DNA of 7,127 bases from Campylobacteraceae bacterium (GCA_027023325.1 JALVVQ010000282.1:1-7127); one strand, 5' to 3'. Shown: positions 1-6,337, counted from the first letter of the stretch. A program made the numbers and translations. The notes: a model not told the origin generated them from the letters alone.

Positions 1-54
1 GCCAAAGCATACTGTGTGGGAAGGGGGCTCAAAGTTGGAGATCCTCTCGTTTGA
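1..54 (+). CDS. fmt: Methionyl-tRNA formyltransferase, C-terminal end (partial)
   Basis: Frame 1 is open from the window edge to a TGA at 52-54 and gives 17 residues ending in GRGLKVGDPLV. This fits the usual tail of the Fmt C-terminal domain, in which a short basic segment is followed by G-x-x-L/I-x-x-G-D/T and a few last residues. Fmt formylates the methionine on initiator tRNA. The assignment also rests on context: in Campylobacterota fmt commonly lies directly upstream of birA. The 5' end and the catalytic domain are outside the window, so only the tail can be judged. The stop lies inside the start of birA in another frame, which suggests translational coupling. The reading frame is clear; the product name is an inference. 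Confidence 0.65.
   Translation, partial: AKAYCVGRGLKVGDPLV
21..27 (+). promoter_or_regulatory. Ribosome binding site that supports a TTG start for birA
   Basis: The purine run AAGGGGG lies 7 nt before the in-frame TTG at 35 and inside the 3' end of fmt. The alternative upstream start, GTG at 14, would place this purine run inside the coding sequence and has no comparable site in the 13 bases visible before it. The TTG also puts the conserved class I biotin ligase opening, M-E-I-L-x-F-D-T-L-x-S-T-Q, at residue 1. Confidence 0.6.
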
Positions 55-670
55 TACCCTCGGCTCCACACAAAGCTATCTGTTGAAGATGATAGAATCA
101 GGAGAAGCTGATAAGGATACAGCAGTGCTCGCTCTTCGGCAGACAGAAGGCATAGGAAGCAGGAATAACCGCTGGGAGGGAGGAAGGGGTAATTTTTTTG
201 CTTCTGTAGCGGTGGCTGCTGAGCACTTGCCCGAAGATCTCCCCATAGCCTCTGCTTCTATCTATTTCGCCTTTTTAATGAAAAAATCATTGCAGAGAGC
301 AGGGGCAAAAATCTGGATGAAGTGGCCTAACGACCTCTACCATAAAGAAGAAAAAGTAGGAGGCGTGATCACCAAAAAGGTTTCCTCTTTTGTGGTGGGA
401 GGTATTGGGGTCAATTTGAAAAAAAATCAAAACCGTTACAGCTCCCTAGATACCGATATTTCGCCCTTGATACTACTTAATATCTTTTTGGAGGAAGTGG
501 AGAAAAAGCCAAAATGGAAGGAAGTATTTAGCCAATACAAGATAGAATTTGAACTTAGCAAATCTTATTTTACCCATCAAAATGGGCTGAAAATAGAGAT
601 GAAAAATGCCATATTGTGTGAAGATGGTTCTCTGGATATTGACGGGGGAAAGGTGTATAGTTTACGATGA
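35..670 (+). CDS. birA: Biotin--[acetyl-CoA-carboxylase] ligase, monofunctional (class I)
   Basis: This cytoplasmic enzyme makes biotinoyl-AMP and transfers biotin to the lysine of biotin carboxyl carrier protein. From the TTG at 35 it has 211 residues; the GTG at 14 would add 7. Visible motifs are STQ (11-13), QTEGIGSR (36-43, the adenylate-binding loop), KWPND (96-100, with the active-site Lys96), GGV (109-111) and GIGVN (123-127). A short C-terminal region ending GGKVYSLR matches the family's small SH3-like tail. There is no N-terminal helix-turn-helix, so unlike E. coli BirA it should not act as a biotin-operon repressor. The loop is unusual next to the canonical GRGRRGRKW: Ser42 aligns without gaps to E. 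coli Arg118. The gene overlaps fmt by 20 nt, and its TGA overlaps the parA ATG by 4 nt. The family call is firm; the start is probable. Confidence 0.93.
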   Translation: MEILSFDTLGSTQSYLLKMIESGEADKDTAVLALRQTEGIGSRNNRWEGGRGNFFASVAVAAEHLPEDLPIASASIYFAFLMKKSLQRAGAKIWMKWPNDLYHKEEKVGGVITKKVSSFVVGGIGVNLKKNQNRYSSLDTDISPLILLNIFLEEVEKKPKWKEVFSQYKIEFELSKSYFTHQNGLKIEMKNAILCEDGSLDIDGGKVYSLR

Positions 671-1446
671 GTGAAATTATTAGTATTGCCAACCAAAAGG
701 GTGGCGTAGGAAAGACAACGACTGCTGTGAATCTTGCTGCCTCATTGGCAGATAGGGGCAAAAAAGTATTGCTTATCGATGCTGATCCTCAATCCAACGC
801 AACCACGAACTTGGGCTACAGAAGAGGAGACTATGAGTTCAATATCTACCATGTCCTTATCGGTACCAAAGAGCTGGAAGATGTCATTCTCAAAACCTCT
901 ATCAAGAAACTACATCTGGCACCTTCCAATATCGGACTGGTCGGGATAGAGAAAGAGTTTCATGATGCACGCAAAAAAAACAGAGAGCTTATCCTGAAGA
1001 AAAAGCTGGACAGTATCCGCCCCAAATATGATTATATTATCATTGACTCGCCACCGGCACTGGGTCCTATTACGATCAATGCACTGAGCGCTTCGGATTC
1101 AGTGATCATCCCTATTCAGTGTGAGTTCTTTGCGCTGGAAGGGTTGGCACAGCTGCTCAATACCGTCTCGCTACTGCGTAAAACAATCAACCCAAAGCTG
1201 AAGATCAAAGGCTTTTTGCCTACGATGTACTCCAACCAAAACAATCTCTCCAAACAGGTATTGGCAGATCTGGAGCATCACTTCAAGGACAAGCTTTTCA
1301 GCTACAAGAAAAAGTGTATCGTGGTGCCACGCAATGTCAAAATAGCCGAGAGTCCGAGTTTTGGTAAACCGGTCACTACCTATGCCTCAGGATCCAAAGG
1401 CTCTGTTGCCTATAGAGCGCTGGCCTCAGCAATCATAAGGGCATAA
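667..1446 (+). CDS. parA: Chromosome partitioning ATPase ParA (Soj-like)
   Basis: ParA is a dimerising P-loop ATPase that binds DNA non-specifically when ATP-bound. ParB stimulates its ATPase, and together they move newly copied origins apart. The 259-residue protein opens directly with the deviant Walker A box KGGVGKTT (11-18), including the signature Lys11 and the P-loop Lys16. DADPQ (38-42) follows, then the Walker B stretch YDYIIIDSPPALG (121-133). There is no N-terminal helix-turn-helix, and the length fits the chromosomal (type Ib-like) form rather than long plasmid ParA proteins. The ATG overlaps the birA stop (ATGA). The nearest upstream purine run (GGGGGAAAGG, ending at 653) is 13 nt away, so initiation may depend on coupling to birA translation. 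parB starts 2 nt after the stop. A MinD or cobyrinate-synthase paralogue is unlikely given the adjacent parB. Confidence 0.97.
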   Translation: MSEIISIANQKGGVGKTTTAVNLAASLADRGKKVLLIDADPQSNATTNLGYRRGDYEFNIYHVLIGTKELEDVILKTSIKKLHLAPSNIGLVGIEKEFHDARKKNRELILKKKLDSIRPKYDYIIIDSPPALGPITINALSASDSVIIPIQCEFFALEGLAQLLNTVSLLRKTINPKLKIKGFLPTMYSNQNNLSKQVLADLEHHFKDKLFSYKKKCIVVPRNVKIAESPSFGKPVTTYASGSKGSVAYRALASAIIRA

Positions 1447-1448
1447 GC

Positions 1449-2318
1449 ATGGCATTGGGACGCGGCCTGGGGGCCATACTGGAAGAGGTGGGTGAAGCCT
1501 ATGCCCAGGAGATGGTAAGTACGGAGGATATTGCTTCTTCGGAGATACAGGAATTGGTAGCTGAACTCGATGTAGCATTGGTCGACCCAAACCCCTACCA
1601 GCCAAGAAAACATTTTGATCAAGAGAAACTTCAGGAACTTAGCGACTCTATTCGTGAGCATGGTCTGCTTCAGCCTGTGGTGGTCGTGCCAGCAGAAGAT
1701 CGCTATATATTGGTGGCTGGAGAACGGCGTCTGCGTGCGCACAAGCTGGCCAAGATCGGTACTATCAAAGCCATTGTGGCTGCTGTTGATCTCGATGAGA
1801 TCAAAATGCGAGAATTGGCGCTGATAGAAAATATCCAAAGAGAAAATCTCAACCCTATTGAGCTTTCACACTCCTATCAGGAACTGATCAGTGTACACAG
1901 GATTACTCATGAGGCATTGGCAAAGATTGTGCATAAAAGCAGATCACAGATTACCAATACCATGCGTTTGCTCTCTCTGAGTGAGTATGCCCAAAAAGCC
2001 TTGATTACGCATAAGATCACACAGGGTCACGCCAAAATACTGGTGGGTTTGGATGAATCCAGACAAAAAGTGATGATAGATACCATTATAGGACAGAAGC
2101 TTAGTGTGAGAGAAGCGGAAAGACTGGCAAAGGGCAAAAAAAAGAATCCAGAGATGCCACAAAATGTCATGCCTGACTTTACTATTTCTGCCGAGGCCCA
2201 AAAGAGTATTCGCAACAAGCTTCCCTTTAAGCATGCTGTCAGACGAGATAAGATTGAGATAGTGTTACCAAATGAAGAAGCGCTGATACAGTTTATAAGT
2301 TTTCTTGATTCAAAATAG
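1449..2318 (+). CDS. parB: Chromosome partitioning protein ParB (Spo0J-like, CTP-dependent clamp)
   Basis: ParB binds parS sites near the origin, spreads along DNA as a CTP-gated clamp and stimulates ParA. The 289-residue protein starts with ALGRGLGAI (2-10), the N-terminal segment that contacts ParA in this family. The ParB/Srx-fold nucleotide-binding domain follows, with PYQPRKHFD (49-57), GERRLRA (91-97) and ENIQRENLNPIE (127-138), the three conserved boxes of the CTP-binding pocket. A helix-turn-helix for parS lies around 153-175 (THEALAKIVHKSRSQITNT region). A Lys-rich linker around 228-233 leads to a C-terminal dimerisation domain ending IQFISFLDSK. The start is supported by AAGGG at 1437-1441, 7 nt upstream. 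All motifs look intact. The 64-nt gap after it separates it from the ATP synthase genes. Confidence 0.96.
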   Translation: MALGRGLGAILEEVGEAYAQEMVSTEDIASSEIQELVAELDVALVDPNPYQPRKHFDQEKLQELSDSIREHGLLQPVVVVPAEDRYILVAGERRLRAHKLAKIGTIKAIVAAVDLDEIKMRELALIENIQRENLNPIELSHSYQELISVHRITHEALAKIVHKSRSQITNTMRLLSLSEYAQKALITHKITQGHAKILVGLDESRQKVMIDTIIGQKLSVREAERLAKGKKKNPEMPQNVMPDFTISAEAQKSIRNKLPFKHAVRRDKIEIVLPNEEALIQFISFLDSK

Positions 2319-2382
2319 TATTTTAACCCACATTTAACACCCTATTCGATAATATTGCTTTAAATTTTTGAGAGGAGAGTAG
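2319..2382 (+). promoter_or_regulatory. Probable promoter region of the ATP synthase operon
   Basis: This is the longest non-coding gap in the window. A -10-like hexamer GATAAT sits at 2348-2353, one mismatch from TATAAT. Upstream, two TTTAAC units at 2322-2327 and 2333-2338 are 11 bp apart, with no convincing TTGACA at the right distance. Sigma-70 promoters of Campylobacter and Helicobacter are known to use an AT-rich signal of about one helical turn period in place of a -35 box, which fits this arrangement. Transcription would start near 2360 and leave a leader of about 22 nt. The promoter call is an inference from pattern and position; read-through from parB is equally compatible with the sequence. 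Confidence 0.45.
2371..2377 (+). promoter_or_regulatory. Ribosome binding site of atpF'
   Basis: The purine run AGAGGAG ends 5 nt before the ATG at 2383. It is a strong site right after the putative short leader, and it fixes the start of the first gene of the ATP synthase operon. Confidence 0.8.
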
Positions 2383-2805
2383 ATGCTAGATATTAACCTA
2401 CCGTTAATGGTTGTGATGCTACTGATCTTTTTTGTGATGCTGTATCAGCTGAACAAAGTACTGTACAAGCCGCTATTAAAGTTTATGGATGACAGGGATG
2501 CGGCAATTGCCAAGGATCTGGATATTGCCAAGAACATGAGCGGAAATACAGATACTTTGCAGGCAAAAGCGCAGAAGCATATTGATGAAGCAAAGTCAGC
2601 AGCAGCCAAATTGCGTCAAGAGGTCATGGAAGAGGCAAAATCAAAGAGTGCGGAAGCGATTGCAAAGAAGCAGGCAGAACTTGAGAAGATGCAAGCCCAA
2701 GCCACAGTGAAACTAAATGAGGAGAAGGTGGCATTGCAAAATGCATTGCTTTCTCAGATACCATTGGTTAAAGAGGGCTTAAAAGCCAAATTTAGCCAAC
2801 TTTAG
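2383..2805 (+). CDS. atpF': F0F1 ATP synthase subunit b' (peripheral stalk)
   Basis: This is one of two b-type subunits that form the membrane-anchored peripheral stalk holding alpha3beta3 still against the rotor. The 140 residues start with one membrane helix (about 6-22, LPLMVVMLLIFFVMLYQ). The b-family junction follows (LYKPLLKFMDDRDAAI, 27-42), then a long charged Ala/Lys/Glu-rich coiled coil (about 40-125) and a short C-terminal helix. No cleavable signal is seen before the membrane helix. Position directly upstream of a second b gene is typical of Campylobacterota; the b/b' pair is otherwise best known from cyanobacteria and alphaproteobacteria. Its TAG stop is part of the ribosome binding site of the next gene. 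The sequence itself is low in distinctive motifs, so the b' label relies on size, topology and position. Confidence 0.9.
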   Translation: MLDINLPLMVVMLLIFFVMLYQLNKVLYKPLLKFMDDRDAAIAKDLDIAKNMSGNTDTLQAKAQKHIDEAKSAAAKLRQEVMEEAKSKSAEAIAKKQAELEKMQAQATVKLNEEKVALQNALLSQIPLVKEGLKAKFSQL

Positions 2806-2809
2806 GAGG
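2804..2809 (+). promoter_or_regulatory. Ribosome binding site of atpF, overlapping the atpF' stop
   Basis: AGGAGG lies 4 nt before the ATG at 2814, and its first two bases belong to the TAG stop of atpF'. Ribosomes that finish b' therefore stop on the b initiation site. This suits coupled, near-equal production of the two stalk subunits. Confidence 0.8.
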
Positions 2810-2813
2810 AGAT

Positions 2814-3362
2814 ATGCGTAAAAAAATATTAACCATCACGCTCTTGGTATTGCCGGTGCTATTGATGGCATCTGGTGCCGAGCACGAGACAGGTCGCTAC
2901 TTTGCTCAAACTGGTCGTCATACGGACTTTGTACCGAGAATATTCAACTTCTTGGTATTCGCAGGTCTGATTTATTATCTTGTGGCCTCACCGATCAAAG
3001 ATTTCTTTCGTGGAAGAAAAGAGGGTATTGCAGCACAGCTCAATGAGATAGAGTCAAAGCTGCAAGAGGCAAAAGATCTCCAGAAATCAGCTGAGCATGC
3101 AGTGGTCGAGAGTGAGCTTGAGGCCAAAGGTATTGTAGACAGTGCCAAGAAAGAGGCGGCACTTTTGGCACAGCGTATGGAGGAGAGCAGGGAGAAAGAC
3201 CTTGCATTGCTTGAGAAGCTTCATGCAGAGAAAATGGAGTACGAAGAGAGACGAATGGTCAAAGAGACTATCACTTCTGTGCTTGATGAAAATATCACAG
3301 GCGACGATATACCACTGAGTGAAAAGCAAGTGGTTGAAATTATCGCAAAAAAGGTGGCATAG
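2814..3362 (+). CDS. atpF: F0F1 ATP synthase subunit b (peripheral stalk) with signal-like N-terminus
   Basis: This is the second stalk subunit, expected to pair with b' and to bind the delta subunit at its C-terminal end. The 182 residues have two hydrophobic segments. The first, at about 5-19, follows MRKK and ends MASGAEH, which looks like a signal peptide. The second, at about 40-58 (FVPRIFNFLVFAGLIYYLV), is the usual b-subunit membrane helix and leads into the conserved basic hinge PIKDFFRGRKEGI (60-72). A coiled coil of about 73-150 follows, then a tail ending EIIAKKVA. An ordinary b subunit is about 156 residues with a single membrane helix, so the first 25-35 residues are an extension. 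I recall similar N-termini in other Campylobacterota. The atpH ATG follows the TAG stop with no gap. Confidence 0.92.
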   Translation: MRKKILTITLLVLPVLLMASGAEHETGRYFAQTGRHTDFVPRIFNFLVFAGLIYYLVASPIKDFFRGRKEGIAAQLNEIESKLQEAKDLQKSAEHAVVESELEAKGIVDSAKKEAALLAQRMEESREKDLALLEKLHAEKMEYEERRMVKETITSVLDENITGDDIPLSEKQVVEIIAKKVA

Positions 3363-3896
3363 ATGGTGGAACTTGTAGCCAAAAGGTATGCAAAGGCATT
3401 GATGGAGATTAATGCTGGCAAGAAGGTGGATACTTTTATCACTTCGTTGAGTGCGGTAGCCTCTGTGCTAAAAGAGCCAAAAGCACAGGAGATTATCGCT
3501 TCTCCCTTGGTCTCTACAAACGAGAAAATTTCTTTAATTACAGCGTCACTGGGTAAGAAAGTGGATCCCATTTTGGAAGCGCTTATCAAAGTAATGGGAG
3601 AGAAGGGAAGATTGGGATTGATTCCCGACCTTACTGCTATCTTGAAATTTGAAAAGAAAAAAGAATCCAATAGCTTTGTCGGTCGGGTAGAGAGTAGAAA
3701 TACTTTGGATGCCGAAGAGTTGAAAAGTCTGGAAAAAGCACTCTCCAAGCACAGTGGTGCGGAGATTGCGCTGGAGCAGGTCAAAACAGATTTAAATGGT
3801 GTGAAGGTTGAGGTTGAGGATTTGGGCTTAGAGCTTAATTTCTCTAAGGATAGAGTCAAAACAGCCCTGCTTGACTATATCCAAAAAGCACTCTAA
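3363..3896 (+). CDS. atpH: F0F1 ATP synthase subunit delta (OSCP)
   Basis: Delta caps the alpha3beta3 head and ties it to the peripheral stalk. The 177 residues match the family length. The N-terminal helical domain opens with the family motif RYAKALM (8-14) and continues through an ASPLVSTNEK helix junction (46-55) and MGEKGRLGLIPDL (78-90), a conserved stretch of the domain. The C-terminal part (about 103-177) keeps the mixed alpha/beta pattern with VGRVES (106-111) and the late DLNGVKVEVEDLGLELNF strand region (143-160). AAGG at 3351-3354, inside the end of atpF, lies 8 nt before the ATG. There is zero spacing from atpF. The long reading frame on the opposite strand here is a Ser/Phe-rich composition artefact. 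Confidence 0.95.
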   Translation: MVELVAKRYAKALMEINAGKKVDTFITSLSAVASVLKEPKAQEIIASPLVSTNEKISLITASLGKKVDPILEALIKVMGEKGRLGLIPDLTAILKFEKKKESNSFVGRVESRNTLDAEELKSLEKALSKHSGAEIALEQVKTDLNGVKVEVEDLGLELNFSKDRVKTALLDYIQKAL

Positions 3897-3910
3897 TATA
3901 TTAATCATAG

Positions 3911-3917
3911 AAAGGAG
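3911..3917 (+). promoter_or_regulatory. Ribosome binding site that supports the GTG start of atpA
   Basis: AAAGGAG ends 5 nt before the GTG at 3923. No ATG in the same frame fits the family N-terminus better, so this site settles the non-ATG start. The surrounding 26-nt gap (3897-3922) holds nothing else that I can see. Confidence 0.8.
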
Positions 3918-3922
3918 AAGAG

Positions 3923-5437
3923 GTGGCAGCAAAATTGCAAGCAGATGAGATCAGTTCTATTATCAGAGAGAGAATTGAAAATTTTGAGATAGATGTAGAT
4001 ATCAATGAGGTAGGCAAGGTCGTCAGTGTTGGTGACGGTATTGCAAAGGTGTACGGACTAAACAATGTGATGGCCGGCGAGATGATTGAGTTTGAAGATG
4101 GTACTAGAGGTATGGTACTTAACCTTGAGGAGGCAAGTGTCGGTGTGGTTGTACTTGGTTCCACAGATGGTATCTCCGAAGGCATGAGTGTCAAGAGACT
4201 GGGCGCACTTCTGGAAGTGCCAGTCGGTGATGGCATGGTAGGTCGCGTGGTTAATCCATTGGGTGAGCCTATTGATGGCAAAGGTCCTGTCGAGGCGGCA
4301 GAGAAGCGATTTGTTGAAGAAAAAGCGCCTGGTATCATGGCAAGAAAATCTGTCCATGAACCACTTCAAACTGGTGTCAAAGCAATTGACGCATTGGTGC
4401 CAGTCGGCAGAGGTCAGCGTGAGCTGATTATTGGTGACAGGCAGACCGGTAAAACGACACTGGCGATCGATACGATTATCAATCAAAAAGGCCAAGATGT
4501 CATTTGTGTCTATGTGGCGATTGGACAGAAGCAATCAACCGTTGCCTCTATCGTAAAGAAGCTTGAAGAGCATGGTGCTATGGAATATACGATTATTGTC
4601 AATGCAGGTGCTTCTGATGCTGCTGCATTGCAGTTCCTTGCTCCTTATGCAGGTGTAACGATGGCTGAATACTTCAGAGACAATGCACGACATGCCGTCA
4701 TCTTCTATGATGATCTTTCCAAGCATGCGGTAGCCTACAGAGAGATGTCACTGATCCTTAGAAGACCTCCGGGTCGTGAAGCGTATCCTGGTGATGTCTT
4801 TTATCTCCACTCTAGACTGCTTGAGCGCTCTGCAAAAGTCAATGATGCATTGGGTGCGGGTTCTATTACTGCTTTCCCTATTATTGAGACACAGGCAGGC
4901 GATGTTTCTGCTTATATTCCTACGAATGTTATTTCCATCACAGATGGACAGATTTTCCTGGAAACCGATCTCTTCAACTCGGGCGTCAGACCTGCGATCA
5001 ATGTGGGACTTTCTGTCTCTCGTGTTGGTGGTGCTGCACAGATCAAGGCTACCAAGCAGGTAGCTGGTACCTTGAGACTAGACCTCGCTTCCTATAGAGA
5101 GCTTCAGGCATTTGCACAGTTTGCTTCTGATCTTGATGAGCATAGCCGTCATCAGCTTGAGAGAGGTGAGCGTATGGTAGAGATACTGAAGCAGCCTCCT
5201 TATTCTCCTGTACCGGTAGAAAAGCAGGTGATCGCTATTTTTGCAGGTACCAAAGGCTATCTAGATGATATTCCTGTTGCTTCCGTGGGCAAGTTTGAGC
5301 GAGAGCTTAATCTCTTTATCGATGCCAAGTATGCAGGTATTCTGGATGCTATCAGATCTACGAAAAAGATAGAAAATACAACTGAAGAGGAATTGCGTAA
5401 CGCAATTGAAGACTTCAAAAAACAGTTTTCAGCATAA
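3923..5437 (+). CDS. atpA: F0F1 ATP synthase subunit alpha
   Basis: Alpha forms the hexameric head with beta and carries the non-catalytic nucleotide sites. The 504 residues are full family length. An N-terminal helix (MAAKLQADEISSIIRERIE) leads to the beta-barrel domain (about 25-95). The nucleotide-binding domain has P-loop GDRQTGKT (171-178), the Asp pair of Walker B in VIFYDDLSK (Asp263-264) and the alpha/beta signature PAINVGLSVS (357-366). Arg367 follows and is the equivalent of the arginine that reaches into the neighbouring catalytic site. The C-terminal helical domain ends EDFKKQFSA. The start is GTG, with AAAGGAG 5 nt before it. All key residues are present, so an active enzyme is expected. 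A 17-bp palindrome lies in the last codons (5391-5407). Confidence 0.99.
   Translation: MAAKLQADEISSIIRERIENFEIDVDINEVGKVVSVGDGIAKVYGLNNVMAGEMIEFEDGTRGMVLNLEEASVGVVVLGSTDGISEGMSVKRLGALLEVPVGDGMVGRVVNPLGEPIDGKGPVEAAEKRFVEEKAPGIMARKSVHEPLQTGVKAIDALVPVGRGQRELIIGDRQTGKTTLAIDTIINQKGQDVICVYVAIGQKQSTVASIVKKLEEHGAMEYTIIVNAGASDAAALQFLAPYAGVTMAEYFRDNARHAVIFYDDLSKHAVAYREMSLILRRPPGREAYPGDVFYLHSRLLERSAKVNDALGAGSITAFPIIETQAGDVSAYIPTNVISITDGQIFLETDLFNSGVRPAINVGLSVSRVGGAAQIKATKQVAGTLRLDLASYRELQAFAQFASDLDEHSRHQLERGERMVEILKQPPYSPVPVEKQVIAIFAGTKGYLDDIPVASVGKFERELNLFIDAKYAGILDAIRSTKKIENTTEEELRNAIEDFKKQFSA
5391..5407. repeat. Perfect 17-bp inverted repeat within the 3' end of atpA
   Basis: AATTGCGT and ACGCAATT flank a single central A. 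As RNA it could form a 7-bp stem with a 3-nt loop, ending 45 nt before the atpG start. It lies inside codons for ELRNAIE, a helical stretch of alpha. Arms of 8 bp with a small spacer are expected about once by chance in a window this size, so a function is not implied. Confidence 0.5.
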
Positions 5438-5452
5438 GAGAAAGGCTTAGAT

Positions 5453-6337
5453 ATGGCTAGCTTAAAAGAGATACAACGCAAGATTGGGAGCGTAAAGAAT
5501 ACACAGAAGACCACACGGGCAATGAAGCTTGTCTCTTCTGCAAAACTGAATCGTACCAAAGAGCTTGCGGAACAATCCAAAGTCTATGCTGCCAAAATCA
5601 CTGAAATGATCCAGGATATTGCTTCCAATATCTCCAAAGATGGAGCATCATTGGACAATGTCTTCTTTAAAGAGGTCAAGAACCCTAAAGTAGTGGATAT
5701 TGTTTTTGTCACAGCAGACAAAGGTTTGTGCGGTGGATTCAACTCGCAAACGATCAAGCGTGTGAATGCATTGCTTGAAGCGTACGCTGCAGAGGGTGTA
5801 AAGGTGAGATTGAGAGCAATAGGAAAGAAAGGTATTTCCTACTTCAAATTCAACAATATCGATATGCTGCAAGAGATCAGTGATCTGAGCGCTTCCCCTA
5901 CCTACGAGAGGGCGGCAGCATTTATCGGTGAAGTGATTGAGGATTATATTAGCGGTGCTACAGATAAGATTGTTGTGGTACACAATGGGTATGTTAATAT
6001 GATCACACAGGAGATTCGACAAGAGCAGGCAGTCCCCGTAGATGCCTCCGCTCTTACTGTAGATGCAGTATCTACCTCAGAATTGGAATTGGAACCGGAT
6101 GATGACGATACACTACTTGAGGCACTGGTAAAACGATACCTAGAGTATCTGATGTATTATGCGCTCATTGACTCATTGGCTGCGGAGCACTCTGCGCGTA
6201 TGCAAGCGATGGAGTCAGCAACCAATAATGCCAAGGATATGGTAGATATGTTGAGTGTTAAATACAACAAAGCAAGACAAGAAGCGATCACTACTGAACT
6301 CATTGAGATTATCAGTGGCGTTGAGTCAATGAAATAA
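5453..6337 (+). CDS. atpG: F0F1 ATP synthase subunit gamma
   Basis: Gamma is the central rotor shaft that couples rotation of the c-ring to the catalytic sites. The 294 residues match the family. The N-terminal shaft helix opens MASLKEIQRKIGSVKNTQKTT and reads through AMKLVSSAKL (23-32). The Rossmann-like middle domain has VTADKGLCGGFN (86-97). An acidic loop, LELEPDDDD (211-219), precedes the C-terminal shaft helix, which carries EHSARMQAMESATNNAKDM (245-263) and the family signature ITTELIEIISG (279-289). That signature normally continues G-A; here it reads G-V (Val290), a conservative change. There is no chloroplast-type regulatory insertion. GAGAAAGG at 5438-5445, right after the atpA stop, lies 7 nt before the ATG. 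The spacing to atpA is 15 nt. Confidence 0.98.
   Translation: MASLKEIQRKIGSVKNTQKTTRAMKLVSSAKLNRTKELAEQSKVYAAKITEMIQDIASNISKDGASLDNVFFKEVKNPKVVDIVFVTADKGLCGGFNSQTIKRVNALLEAYAAEGVKVRLRAIGKKGISYFKFNNIDMLQEISDLSASPTYERAAAFIGEVIEDYISGATDKIVVVHNGYVNMITQEIRQEQAVPVDASALTVDAVSTSELELEPDDDDTLLEALVKRYLEYLMYYALIDSLAAEHSARMQAMESATNNAKDMVDMLSVKYNKARQEAITTELIEIISGVESMK

Noticed and set aside
2312..2324. Palindrome AAAATA-G-TATTTT over the parB stop, as a terminator
   Set aside because: It is AT-only with a one-base centre and no T-run after a stable stem, so it is too weak for an intrinsic terminator. Short AT palindromes are frequent by chance.
667..2382. parS site (consensus TGTTTCACGTGAAACA) in or near parAB
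   Set aside because: Reading both strands by eye I found no match or near match here. Sites may lie outside the window or differ in this lineage.
3221..3859. Open reading frame of 212 codons on the - strand opposite atpF/atpH
   Set aside because: Its Ser/Phe/Leu-rich product is what antisense of Glu/Lys-rich coding sequence gives. It has no recognisable motif and covers a clearly functional delta gene.
3901..4534. Two overlapping - strand reading frames opposite atpA (145 and 158 codons)
   Set aside because: Both are shadows of the conserved alpha gene. One is a Ser/Thr/Pro-rich low-complexity product, the other shows no domain pattern or convincing start signal.
5779..5788. 10-bp palindrome AGCGTACGCT inside atpG
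   Set aside because: It is short, lies mid-gene in ordinary codons, and is within chance expectation; no neighbouring signal supports a role.
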